The translations under genes and the position numbers were made by a program. A stretch of 8,034 bases of DNA from an uncultured Bacillota bacterium (GTDB lineage: Bacteria > Bacillota > Clostridia > Peptostreptococcales > Anaerovoracaceae), in assembly GCA_946410475.1 (NCBI GenBank), contig CAMKAM010000066.1, positions 1 to 8,034 on the forward strand, read 5' to 3'. The notes beneath the pieces are model-generated. The model was not told the origin of the DNA and searched no databases. It saw only the letters and a list, made by a program, of their open reading frames with translations. Shown piece after piece: positions 1-5,041 of the stretch (position 1 is the stretch's first letter; each line of letters opens with the position of its first letter).

Positions 1-55
1 CCGATGCCATGATAAATCCAATATTGGAATTAAATTGGCCTTTGCTTTCACTCAT
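1..55 (-). CDS. Neurotransmitter:sodium symporter (NSS) family transporter, N-terminus only
   Basis: Only the first 18 codons lie in the window; the gene runs off the left edge. The peptide reads MSESKGQFNSNIGFIMAS. Proteins of the NSS (SNF) family typically begin with a short polar stretch, then a W/F-x-S-x-x-G-F-I-L/M-A-x-x-G segment leading into the first unwound membrane helix, and this start matches that pattern. Family members import amino acids or related amines with sodium across the cytoplasmic membrane. The ATG at 53-55 has a strong AGGAGGTG ribosome binding site at 64-71, 8 bases upstream. The gene follows the ABC importer operon on the same strand but is separated from it by a terminator and a long structured leader, so it is probably its own transcription unit. 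The substrate cannot be told. The family call rests on a short stretch, so it is good but not certain. Confidence 0.72.
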   Translation of the reverse strand, partial: MSESKGQFNSNIGFIMAS

Positions 56-63
56 TATGAAAA

Positions 64-71
64 CACCTCCT
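64..71 (-). promoter_or_regulatory. Strong ribosome binding site of the NSS transporter gene
   Basis: On the minus strand this reads AGGAGGTG, 8 bases before the ATG at 55, an almost perfect match to the 16S rRNA tail. Its core GAGGTGT (63-69) is repeated exactly at 121-127 in the leader. Both copies can pair with the same upstream anti-Shine-Dalgarno segment (179-186), which suggests that access to this site is regulated. Confidence 0.85.
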
Positions 72-100
72 AGTAAAACGATATAGAATAAGAAATAATA

Positions 101-118
101 GTTCCGAGGATCCGGAAC
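101..118 (-). terminator. Leader hairpin followed by a U-rich run, possible weak terminator
   Basis: This is a perfect 6-bp hairpin, GTTCCG / CGGAAC, with a 6-base loop. On the minus strand it sits directly after the three-way-junction element and 45 bases before the NSS start codon. It is followed by a pyrimidine-rich but interrupted run (TATTATTTCTTATT) rather than a clean U tract. It could be a weak intrinsic terminator, or simply a spacer hairpin in a leader that acts on translation. Confidence 0.35.
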
Positions 119-120
119 CG

Positions 121-186
121 ACACCTCTGCATGCATTGCATTCCGCACGCATAACAGGATAGTATCCGCCCTACCCTCGGAGGTAT
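121..186 (-). ncRNA. Candidate structured leader RNA (three-way junction, riboswitch-like)
   Basis: Read on the minus strand, the RNA can form three stems. P1 is 7 bp (186-180 with 127-121: AUACCUC / GAGGUGU, one U-G pair). P2 is 6 bp (176-171 with 162-157: GGGUAG / CUAUCC, one G-U pair) with an 8-nt loop. P3 is 6 bp (150-145 with 134-129: GCGUGC / GCAUGC, one G-U pair) with a 10-nt loop. The joining segments are CGA, UGUUAU and A. The 5' arm of P1 extended by one base (186-179) can instead pair 8 bp with the transporter ribosome binding site at 70-63. This arrangement, a compact junction whose closing stem competes with sequestration of the ribosome binding site, is typical of translational riboswitches. 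I do not recognise it as any known class. It lacks the T-box GGTACCGCG signature and the conserved cores of the TPP, lysine, purine and glycine classes. The fold was worked out by eye only. Confidence 0.42.
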
Positions 187-225
187 TTTATTCTTTTGCG
201 ATATTTCAAACAATTGAGCCAAGGT

Positions 226-254
226 ATGATACTTTGCACTTTTTGCTTCGTCCA
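226..254 (-). promoter_or_regulatory. Candidate promoter for the NSS leader transcript
   Basis: On the minus strand TGGACG (254-249) and TATCAT (231-226) are separated by exactly 17 bases. The -35 matches 4 of 6 and the -10 matches 5 of 6 consensus positions. A start near 219 would include the whole three-way-junction element. A competing candidate, TTGTTT-17-TAAAAT at 185-213, would start near 178 and cut off the 5' arm of P1. The sequence does not decide between them. Confidence 0.3.
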
Positions 255-330
255 CCCCTAGACCCCCGGTCTCAGCCTCGGTATTAGACCCCTTATTTTT
301 CAATGCTTTCAGCCATCACTCGCAGCAAGC

Positions 331-361
331 ACAAAAACAGGAGACCCTTCCGGATCTCCTG
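331..361 (-). terminator. Rho-independent terminator after the amino acid ABC operon
   Basis: The arms at 338-344 and 355-361 (CAGGAGA / TCTCCTG on either strand) form a 7-bp stem, and 346-347 / 352-353 can add two inner GC pairs. On the minus strand it is followed at once by TTTTTG. It lies 24 bases after the ATPase stop codon, so it ends the ABC importer transcript and separates it from the NSS leader. Confidence 0.8.
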
Positions 362-384
362 AATTATTCTGCTTATTCCGCGCC

Positions 385-1104
385 CTAGACCAGCACCTTC
401 GAAAGGAAGTCCTTCGTCCTGTCCATCTGCGGATTCTCGAGCACGTCCTTCGGAGGACCCTGCTCTACGATGTAGCCGCCGTCCATGAAGATGACCTTGT
501 CGGCTACTTCCTTTGCGAATCCCATCTCGTGAGTTACGACGATCATCGTCATTCCTTCAGCCGCTAGCGACTTCATTACATCGAGTACTTCGCCTACCAT
601 CTCCGGGTCGAGCGCCGATGTCGGCTCGTCGAAGAGCATTACCTCCGGGTCCATAGCGAGCGCCCTGGCGATAGCCACACGCTGCTGCTGTCCGCCGGAG
701 AGGTTCCTCGGAAATTCGTCTGCCTTCTCAGCCAGTCCTACGCGTGCGAGGAGAGACTTGGCCTTTTCTTCAGCCGCAGCTTTATCAACACCCTTCACGT
801 TGACCGGTCCGCATGTCAGATTGTCGAGCACCGACATATGCGGGAAGAGGTTGAACTGCTGGAATACCATACCCATCTTCGTCCTTATCCTGTCGAGGTT
901 CTCCTCCGTGATAAGTTCTCCGTCCATGTATATCTCGCCGTCAGTCGGCTCTTCGAGCCTGTTGATGCAGCGGAGCATAGTCGATTTCCCGGATCCCGAC
1001 GGTCCTATGATGCACAGCACTTCGCCTTCATCGACGGACTGGTCTATCCCTTTGAGGACCTGGTTCTCACCGAAATATTTGTGAAGACCTTTTATCTCTA
1101 TCAT
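385..1104 (-). CDS. glnQ: Polar amino acid ABC importer, ATP-binding protein (GlnQ/HisP type)
   Basis: This 239-residue cytoplasmic ATPase powers a polar amino acid importer of the GlnQ/HisP/ArtP group, and the length is typical. All nucleotide-binding elements are intact: Walker A GPSGSGKST (34-42), Q-loop FQQFN (81-85), signature LSGGQQQR (135-142), Walker B VMLFDE (155-160) followed by the D-loop SALD, and the switch histidine in THEMG (H192). The ATG at 1102-1104 lies inside the permease stop (ATGA, 4-base overlap) and has an AGGAGG site at 1112-1117 with 7-base spacing, so the two genes are likely translationally coupled. It is the last gene of a binding protein-permease-ATPase operon and is followed by a terminator. 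The gene symbol marks the family; the true substrate (glutamine, arginine, cystine or another) is not fixed by the ATPase. No odd features were seen. Confidence 0.95.
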   Translation of the reverse strand: MIEIKGLHKYFGENQVLKGIDQSVDEGEVLCIIGPSGSGKSTMLRCINRLEEPTDGEIYMDGELITEENLDRIRTKMGMVFQQFNLFPHMSVLDNLTCGPVNVKGVDKAAAEEKAKSLLARVGLAEKADEFPRNLSGGQQQRVAIARALAMDPEVMLFDEPTSALDPEMVGEVLDVMKSLAAEGMTMIVVTHEMGFAKEVADKVIFMDGGYIVEQGPPKDVLENPQMDRTKDFLSKVLV

Positions 1105-1775
1105 GCCGCTGCCTCCTTCCTTGCTCTTCTGCGTTCATATCCGTTGATCAGCTTGGACAGAGGTATAGTAAGCATCATGTAAGCCAGCGCAACGCCGATG
1201 TAAGCCGGGAACGTCTCAAACGAAGACGAATTCCAAAGCTGGCCGTGACGCAGTATCTCGACGACGCCTACGTATCCGAGTACCGAAGTCTCCTTGATCA
1301 AAGTAACGAACTCGTTGCAGAACGCAGGCAGGATGATCCTGATAGCCTGCGGTATTATTATCAGCTTCATAGCCATCTTCTGGTTCATACCGAGAGATCT
1401 GGCAGCTTCCATCTGTCCCTTGTCGACAGCCTGTATACCGGACCTGATGATCTCAGCCATATATGCGGCAGAGTTCATACCGCATACTATCACGGCAGGG
1501 ATAACGAGGTTCGGCCATTTGAAATCAGTGCCCATTGACTGGATCAGCTGCGGCACGCCGTAAGCCATGATCAATGCCTGAACAAGCATAGGCGTTCCTC
1601 TGACAATATCGATATACAGTTTTGATATCACTCGCAAAGGCGTCTTTTTCGACTGAGAACAGAGTGCCAGGAGCAGGCCTACTGCTGCTCCCAGCACTAT
1701 TGCTATCAAACTTACCCAGATCGTAGTGGGTATGCCCTTACAAGCGATCAGAAAACCTTGTAAATAGACTCCCAT
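1101..1775 (-). CDS. Polar amino acid ABC importer, permease (HisM/GlnP type)
   Basis: This 224-residue inner-membrane permease belongs to the His/Glu/Gln/Arg/opine subfamily. Hydrophobic segments lie near residues 18-39, 62-80, 88-110 and 187-209. The subfamily hallmark YIDIVRGTPMLVQ is at 54-66, and the cytoplasmic EAA coupling loop starts at EAARSLGM (123-130) and runs to about 150 (IPQAIRIILP). A basic tail (YERRRARK) follows the last helix, in line with a cytoplasmic C-terminus. The ATG at 1773-1775 has an AAAGGA site at 1786-1791 with 10-base spacing, weaker than its neighbours. The gap to the upstream binding protein is 44 bases with no hairpin, and its stop overlaps the ATPase start by 4 bases. 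Only one permease is present, so the channel is probably a homodimer with two ATPase subunits. Confidence 0.94.
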   Translation of the reverse strand: MGVYLQGFLIACKGIPTTIWVSLIAIVLGAAVGLLLALCSQSKKTPLRVISKLYIDIVRGTPMLVQALIMAYGVPQLIQSMGTDFKWPNLVIPAVIVCGMNSAAYMAEIIRSGIQAVDKGQMEAARSLGMNQKMAMKLIIIPQAIRIILPAFCNEFVTLIKETSVLGYVGVVEILRHGQLWNSSSFETFPAYIGVALAYMMLTIPLSKLINGYERRRARKEAAA

Positions 1776-1819
1776 AAGGTTGTTTTCCTTTCGCTTTTAT
1801 ATTTTGCGTGGTCTACAGA

Positions 1820-2617
1820 CTAGTTGAACCACTTGTCGATGAGCTTGTCATACTCGCCGCTCTTCTTCAGGTTAGCAAGACCTGCGTTGAGTTTGTCGAG
1901 AAGCTCTGTGTTGCCCTTCTGTACAGCGAATGCGAACTCTTCAAGTTCACCGAATTCTTTACCAGCGAATTTAGCGATATCACCATGTTTGTTGAGATAT
2001 GCTTCGCCTACCGGCTTATCTACTACTACGCCCTGAACGTCGCCGTTCTTCAGCTGCAGGTAGCAGTCTGTCCAGTCGTTCAGTACAACTGCCTTAGCGA
2101 TCTTTCCGTCCTTCTGCAGTGCCTTGACATATTCTCCGCCTGTCGTTCCGATCTGGCTTGCGAGAGCCATGTCGCTCGTTACAGCATCAACGCTTTCAAG
2201 GTCGCTGTCAGCCGGTACGAGGAGCATCAGCTGGCTCTGGAAATATGTTTCGCCAAAGTCTACCTTTTCAGCACGGTCGCCTGCCAGTTTGTTCATTCCT
2301 GCGCAGATGATGTCGCCCTGGTTCGACTCGAGAGCCGGGATCAGTGAATCGAACTCCATGTTCACGAATTCGATCTTCAGACCCTGGTCTTCAGCGATAG
2401 CGTTCATCATATCTACGTCGAAGCCGATGATCTCTTCTTCGCCGTCTTCTGTGAACTCGAAAGGTTTGAATGTCGCGTTAGTTACTACCTTGAGTGTATC
2501 GCCTTCTTCAGCAACGCTTGCCGCGCTGTCGCCGCCGTCAGAACCGCCGCAGCCTGTAAGCGCGAACGCGAACGCCATTACGAGTGCCAATACACCTAAC
2601 AATGTTCTCTTCTTCAT
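1820..2617 (-). CDS. Polar amino acid ABC importer, solute-binding lipoprotein
   Basis: This 265-residue extracytoplasmic binding protein (SBP family 3) captures an amino acid and delivers it to the permease encoded downstream. It starts MKKRTLLG, has a hydrophobic segment and ends its signal at a lipobox LTGC, so the mature protein would begin at lipid-modified Cys23, followed by a Gly/Ser/Asp-rich linker. Family hallmarks follow: FKPFEF (50-55), GFDVDMMNAIA (65-75), FDSLIPALESNQGD (89-102), GMNKLAGDRAEKVDF (107-121), GTTGGEY (157-163) and VVVDKPVGEAYL (197-208). Arg115 and Asp200 sit where the family binds the ligand alpha-carboxyl and alpha-amino groups, so an alpha-amino acid substrate is likely. 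The frame stays open upstream to 2713. The start at 2615-2617 is preferred because it gives a proper signal peptide and has AGGAG at 2627-2631, 9 bases before it. ARG-box-like operators upstream hint at arginine or another basic amino acid, but this is not proven. Confidence 0.95.
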   Translation of the reverse strand: MKKRTLLGVLALVMAFAFALTGCGGSDGGDSAASVAEEGDTLKVVTNATFKPFEFTEDGEEEIIGFDVDMMNAIAEDQGLKIEFVNMEFDSLIPALESNQGDIICAGMNKLAGDRAEKVDFGETYFQSQLMLLVPADSDLESVDAVTSDMALASQIGTTGGEYVKALQKDGKIAKAVVLNDWTDCYLQLKNGDVQGVVVDKPVGEAYLNKHGDIAKFAGKEFGELEEFAFAVQKGNTELLDKLNAGLANLKKSGEYDKLIDKWFN

Positions 2618-2662
2618 TTTTACCGTCTCCTGATTCTTTATCTTCCCTTGATAATGAGATAA

Positions 2663-2668
2663 GTTATA
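2663..2668 (-). promoter_or_regulatory. Candidate -10 box of the amino acid ABC operon promoter
   Basis: TATAAC on the minus strand matches 5 of 6 consensus positions and lies about 46 bases before the binding-protein start. A -35 at the usual distance (about 2686-2691, GCATAG) is poor and falls inside the first TATGCAT box, so the promoter may be activator-dependent or the real -10 may differ. An alternative pair, TTATCA-18-CATTAT, is about as weak. Confidence 0.3.
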
Positions 2669-2686
2669 GTGTTTTGATAAACTTGC

Positions 2687-2744
2687 TATGCATGATAATA
2701 ACATTTTATGCATAAATACGCAATGGATTTTGGATAATTATTCG
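2687..2744 (-). promoter_or_regulatory. Three tandem ARG-box-like dyads, candidate ArgR/AhrC operator
   Basis: Three 14-bp elements with a 5-4-5 layout lie just upstream of the ABC importer. They are TGCAT-GATA-ATAAC (2689-2702, good left half only), TGCAT-AAAT-ACGCA (2709-2722, halves symmetric at 4 of 5 positions) and TGGAT-AATT-ATTCG (2731-2744, 8 of 10 matches to the ARG consensus TGAAT-N4-ATTCA). The first two contain an identical TATGCAT (2687-2693, 2707-2713) exactly 20 bp apart. Centre-to-centre spacings are 20 and 22 bp, about two helical turns, like the tandem ARG boxes bound by hexameric arginine repressors. The match is by eye and the region is AT-rich, so chance similarity is possible. 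Confidence 0.35.
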
Positions 2745-2788
2745 CTAAATTCACTATTTGCACTTATGCGGACAATGTATTTATCAGC

Positions 2789-2808
2789 CATGTCCCGTTT
2801 CGGGCATG
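2789..2808. repeat. GC-rich inverted repeat in the divergent spacer
   Basis: The arms CATG-t-CCCG and CGGGCATG pair over 8 bp around a TTT loop, with one bulged T at 2793. The repeat stands out in an otherwise AT-rich stretch. Neither strand has a T run after it, so it is not a standard terminator; a protein-binding dyad or the relic of one is possible. Confidence 0.5.
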
Positions 2809-2817
2809 CAAAACGCT

Positions 2818-2842
2818 TGTATATTATAGTCTTATATATACA
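2818..2842. repeat. TGTATAT-N11-ATATACA dyad, possible operator
   Basis: Two 7-bp inverted arms (2818-2824 and 2836-2842) are separated by 11 bases. The dyad lies 20 bases upstream of the -35 box of the plus-strand promoter, a position suited to a regulator of the 61-residue ORF. A second small dyad, CAACT-N6-AGTTG (2849-2864), overlaps that -35 box. The AT-rich composition makes chance palindromes likelier. Confidence 0.35.
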
Positions 2843-2861
2843 TTTATTCAACTACAAAAAG

Positions 2862-2891
2862 TTGTACCGGGAGCGTATGATGTATTATAAT
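2862..2891 (+). promoter_or_regulatory. Promoter of the 61-residue ORF
   Basis: TTGTAC (2862-2867) and a perfect TATAAT (2886-2891) are separated by 18 bases. The -35 matches 3 of 6 positions, including the TTG core. A start near 2898 would give a leader of about 90 nt before the ATG at 2988. Confidence 0.6.
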
Positions 2892-2987
2892 CTAATTCGG
2901 ATCCATAACGCAGGATCACTGCAGACTATTTCAGGCGGACGTCTGATACGGAAAAACGCGAAAACAACGAAAGCGAGGACATAACAA

Positions 2988-3173
2988 ATGCTGGAATTAC
3001 TACTGATACAATACGAGGAAATGTTCGGGGAGCCCTTCCCTCTGAAGAAGGTGGCGGGAAAACGCGAGATAGATGTCATCAATATCATATATGACTGCGT
3101 CCGCACGAGAACGCCGTACGATCCGCTCAAACGTGTGCCGGATATCGTAACAGGCGCTCCGACGTCGCTCTAG
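2988..3173 (+). CDS. Small hypothetical protein, 61 residues
   Basis: I do not recognise this gene. It is the only credible plus-strand gene in the window. Support comes from its signals: a promoter with perfect TATAAT at 2886-2891, a GAGGA ribosome binding site at 2975-2979 with 8-base spacing, an ATG start, and a strong terminator 33 bases after the stop. The first two thirds (about residues 1-43) look like a small globular domain with alternating hydrophobic positions: MLELLLIQYEEMFGEPFPL, then REIDVINIIYDCVRTRTPYD. The pattern Y-x-x-x-F-G-x-x-F-P followed by a helix and PY recalls short proteins sometimes seen in phages and Firmicutes genomes, but this is only an impression. The tail (DPLKRVPDIVTGAPTSL) looks disordered. 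It has no signal peptide or membrane helix. It is divergent from the amino acid importer and convergent with pckA. Confidence 0.7.
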   Translation: MLELLLIQYEEMFGEPFPLKKVAGKREIDVINIIYDCVRTRTPYDPLKRVPDIVTGAPTSL

Positions 3174-3201
3174 CCCCGATCCGGCAGACCGGGAGAAGAA
3201 G

Positions 3202-3233
3202 AAAAAGCACTCCGCCTGGCGGAGTGCTCTTTT
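3202..3233. terminator. Bidirectional intrinsic terminator between the 61-residue ORF and pckA
   Basis: A perfect 10-bp GC-rich stem (3206-3215 with 3219-3228, AGCACTCCGC / GCGGAGTGCT) has a tight 3-base loop. On the plus strand it is followed by CTTTTATT, and on the minus strand by TTTTTCTTCTTC at 3205-3194. It therefore suits both converging transcripts: it lies 33 bases after the 61-residue ORF and 47 bases after pckA. Confidence 0.88.
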
Positions 3234-3275
3234 ATTGATATTCTTGATTTCGGATCACTGTATCAGTTCACAAGA

Positions 3276-4856
3276 TCAGCCCTTCGGACCGGCTTCGATG
3301 ATAGCCTTGTCCATGTTCGGATACTTCTCTGCGAAGTTCTTCGAGAACATACCTGCGAGCTTCTTAGCCATCTCATCGTAAGCATCCTTGTCAGCCCATG
3401 TCTCTCTCGGATTCATGACCTCACTCGGAGCGCCCGGGCAGCTCTGCGGGATGTCGAGATTGAACAGATCGTCATGTTTGTATTCGACCTTTTCAAGCTC
3501 GCCGTTCAGAGCAGCTGTGATCATGGCTCTTGTGTACTTCAGCTTCATTCTGGAACCTGTTCCGTAAGGACCGCCTGTCCAGCCTGTGTTCACGAGATAT
3601 ACCTTCGTGTCATATTTCTCGATCTTCTCACCGAGCATGTTTGCGTATACGTTCGGATCCATCGGCATGAACGGCTCGCCGAACAGTGTCGAGAACGTCG
3701 GTACCGGCTCTGTGATGCCGCGCTCTGTTCCCGCTACCTTCGATGTGAAGCCCGTTACGAAGTGGTACATGGCAGCTTCCTTGCTGAGCTTCGAGATCGG
3801 CGGAAGAACGCCGAAGCTGTCTGCTGTCAGGAAGATGACTACCTTCGGGATGCCGCCTACGCCCGGTATAGCAGCATTGTTGATGAACTCGATCGGATAT
3901 CCGACACGAGTGTTGTCCGTGATGCTGTTGTCCGAATAATCCGGATGTCTGTCCTCGTCGAGGATGACGTTCTCTACGAGGCTGCCGAATTTGATAGCGC
4001 CGTAGATATCAGGCTCGTTCTCCGGATCGAGGTCGATGCACTTAGCGTAGCAGCCGCCCTCGAAGTTGAAGATGCCTGTCTCCGACCAGCCGTGCTCGTC
4101 ATCGCCGATGAGCTTTCTTGCCGGGTCAGCCGAAAGAGTCGTCTTGCCTGTTCCGGAAAGACCGAAGAATACGGCTGTATCCTTTGTCTCGGGATCCATG
4201 TTAGCCGAGCAGTGCATGGGAAGCACACCCAGTTTCGGCATCTCATAGTTCATTACCGAGAACACGCTCTTCTTGATCTCGCCTGCGTACTGCGATCCGG
4301 CGATCAGGACCTTTTTCTTTTCATAGTCGATCATGATAGCAGCTTCGCTGTTGACGCCGTCGACCTCAGGGATGCACTTGAATCCCGGCGCTACGATGAC
4401 GTTGTAGTCAGCTTCGCCGAAGTTCTCGAGCTCCTCTTCAGTCGGTCTGATCAGAAGATCTCTGATGAACAGGTTCTGGCTGGCGAGTTCGTTGACGATG
4501 CGGAATTTCTTCGTGCATGCCGGATCAGCGCCTGCCATTCCGTCAAAGATGAATATCTCTTTCCCCTGCAGATAAGCGACCATCTTAGCCTCGATCGCTT
4601 CGAATTTTTCTCTTTCGATAGGAACGTTGACTTTGCCCCACGCGATCTCATCGTGGACGGCAGGAACGTCGACGATGAATTTGTCGTCAGGCGAACGTCC
4701 TGTGTACTTACCCGTTTCGACAACAAGGGCGCCTGTATCGCTAAGTACGCCTTCACCGCGCTCAAGAGCCTTTTCGACCAGCTTGGCCGGGGCCATGTTG
4801 CGGTAAACTGCCGACGGGTTGATTATGCCGAGTTTCTCAAGTCCGAAAGTTTCCAT
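3276..4856 (-). CDS. pckA: Phosphoenolpyruvate carboxykinase (ATP)
   Basis: This 526-residue cytosolic enzyme catalyses oxaloacetate + ATP = PEP + CO2 + ADP. It serves gluconeogenesis or, in many fermenting anaerobes, PEP carboxylation toward C4 acids. The length fits the ATP-dependent family. Visible elements, counted from METFG, are GRSPDDKF (53-60, substrate-binding Arg54), YAGEIKKS (190-197, catalytic lysine region), MHCSAN (214-219), the P-loop GLSGTGKTT (232-240) and the metal-binding LIGDDEHGW (249-257). Near the C-terminus are the TGWTGGPYGTGSRM and YTRAMI segments typical of the family. The start at 4854-4856 is preferred: AGGAGG at 4863-4868 lies 6 bases upstream and the protein begins like its relatives. 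A longer version from a TTG at 4892 has no ribosome binding site. It has its own strong promoter and a two-way terminator, so it is probably monocistronic. No defects were seen. Confidence 0.97.
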   Translation of the reverse strand: METFGLEKLGIINPSAVYRNMAPAKLVEKALERGEGVLSDTGALVVETGKYTGRSPDDKFIVDVPAVHDEIAWGKVNVPIEREKFEAIEAKMVAYLQGKEIFIFDGMAGADPACTKKFRIVNELASQNLFIRDLLIRPTEEELENFGEADYNVIVAPGFKCIPEVDGVNSEAAIMIDYEKKKVLIAGSQYAGEIKKSVFSVMNYEMPKLGVLPMHCSANMDPETKDTAVFFGLSGTGKTTLSADPARKLIGDDEHGWSETGIFNFEGGCYAKCIDLDPENEPDIYGAIKFGSLVENVILDEDRHPDYSDNSITDNTRVGYPIEFINNAAIPGVGGIPKVVIFLTADSFGVLPPISKLSKEAAMYHFVTGFTSKVAGTERGITEPVPTFSTLFGEPFMPMDPNVYANMLGEKIEKYDTKVYLVNTGWTGGPYGTGSRMKLKYTRAMITAALNGELEKVEYKHDDLFNLDIPQSCPGAPSEVMNPRETWADKDAYDEMAKKLAGMFSKNFAEKYPNMDKAIIEAGPKG

Positions 4857-4862
4857 GTGATC

Positions 4863-4868
4863 CCTCCT
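4863..4868 (-). promoter_or_regulatory. Ribosome binding site that fixes the pckA start
   Basis: A perfect AGGAGG lies 6 bases before the ATG at 4856. It falls inside the longer open frame that starts at 4892, so it supports the shorter protein. Confidence 0.9.
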
Positions 4869-4957
4869 GTAAGATGTCACGTTTTGTTTCAATGGTTCAA
4901 ACTGTTTCGCTTGCCGCGCTTCGAGCGCACAAACTCTCGCTATCCGCGCTGCTCTTT

Positions 4958-4986
4958 ATTATATATCCCTGTCTGGAATATATCAA
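4958..4986 (-). promoter_or_regulatory. Near-consensus vegetative promoter of pckA
   Basis: On the minus strand TTGATA (4986-4981) and TATAAT (4963-4958) are exactly 17 bases apart, matching 5 of 6 and 6 of 6 consensus positions. The start would fall near 4950, giving a leader of about 95 nt. That leader contains a short GC-rich hairpin (GCGCT-CGA-AGCGC, 4916-4928). The promoter suggests high basal expression of pckA independent of the upstream membrane-protein operon. Confidence 0.85.
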
Positions 4987-5041
4987 TCGCTACATATTCA
5001 AAAAGCTTTCATTTTCCTTAGTTTTACTGCACTTTTCCGCA

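Noticed and set aside
247..300. Resemblance to a TPP riboswitch (GGCTGAGA-like stretch on the minus strand)
   Set aside because: The second conserved half (CTGATCTGGATAATGCCAGCG-like region) is absent and the stems do not fit.
70..303. 77-residue minus-strand ORF (TTG start) across the NSS leader
   Set aside because: It has no ribosome binding site and an odd composition, it ends on the transporter's ribosome binding site, and it runs through all the predicted RNA stems. The region is better explained as untranslated leader.
2618..2713. N-terminal extension of the solute-binding protein
   Set aside because: It would place 32 residues before a perfect lipoprotein signal peptide and has no ribosome binding site. 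The ATG at 2617 has AGGAG 9 bases upstream.
2688..2984. 98-residue plus-strand ORF in the divergent spacer
   Set aside because: It runs across the plus-strand promoter and the operator-like dyads, has no ribosome binding site, and has an AT-driven composition.
2885..3130. 81-residue minus-strand ORF opposite the 61-residue gene
   Set aside because: It has no ribosome binding site and overlaps a plus-strand ORF that has promoter, ribosome binding site and terminator.
4857..4892. 12-residue N-terminal extension of pckA from a TTG
   Set aside because: It has no ribosome binding site, and the AGGAGG before the internal ATG lies inside the extension.
4998..5011. Catabolite-response (cre)-like element TGAAAGCTTTTTGA upstream of the pckA promoter
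   Set aside because: It lacks the invariant central CG of cre sites and is not well symmetric. The similarity is probably chance in AT-rich DNA.
3474..5021. 515-residue plus-strand ORF antisense to pckA
   Set aside because: It is a shadow frame caused by pckA codon bias. Its protein is low-complexity and Cys/Arg-rich with no recognisable domain, and pckA is unmistakable.
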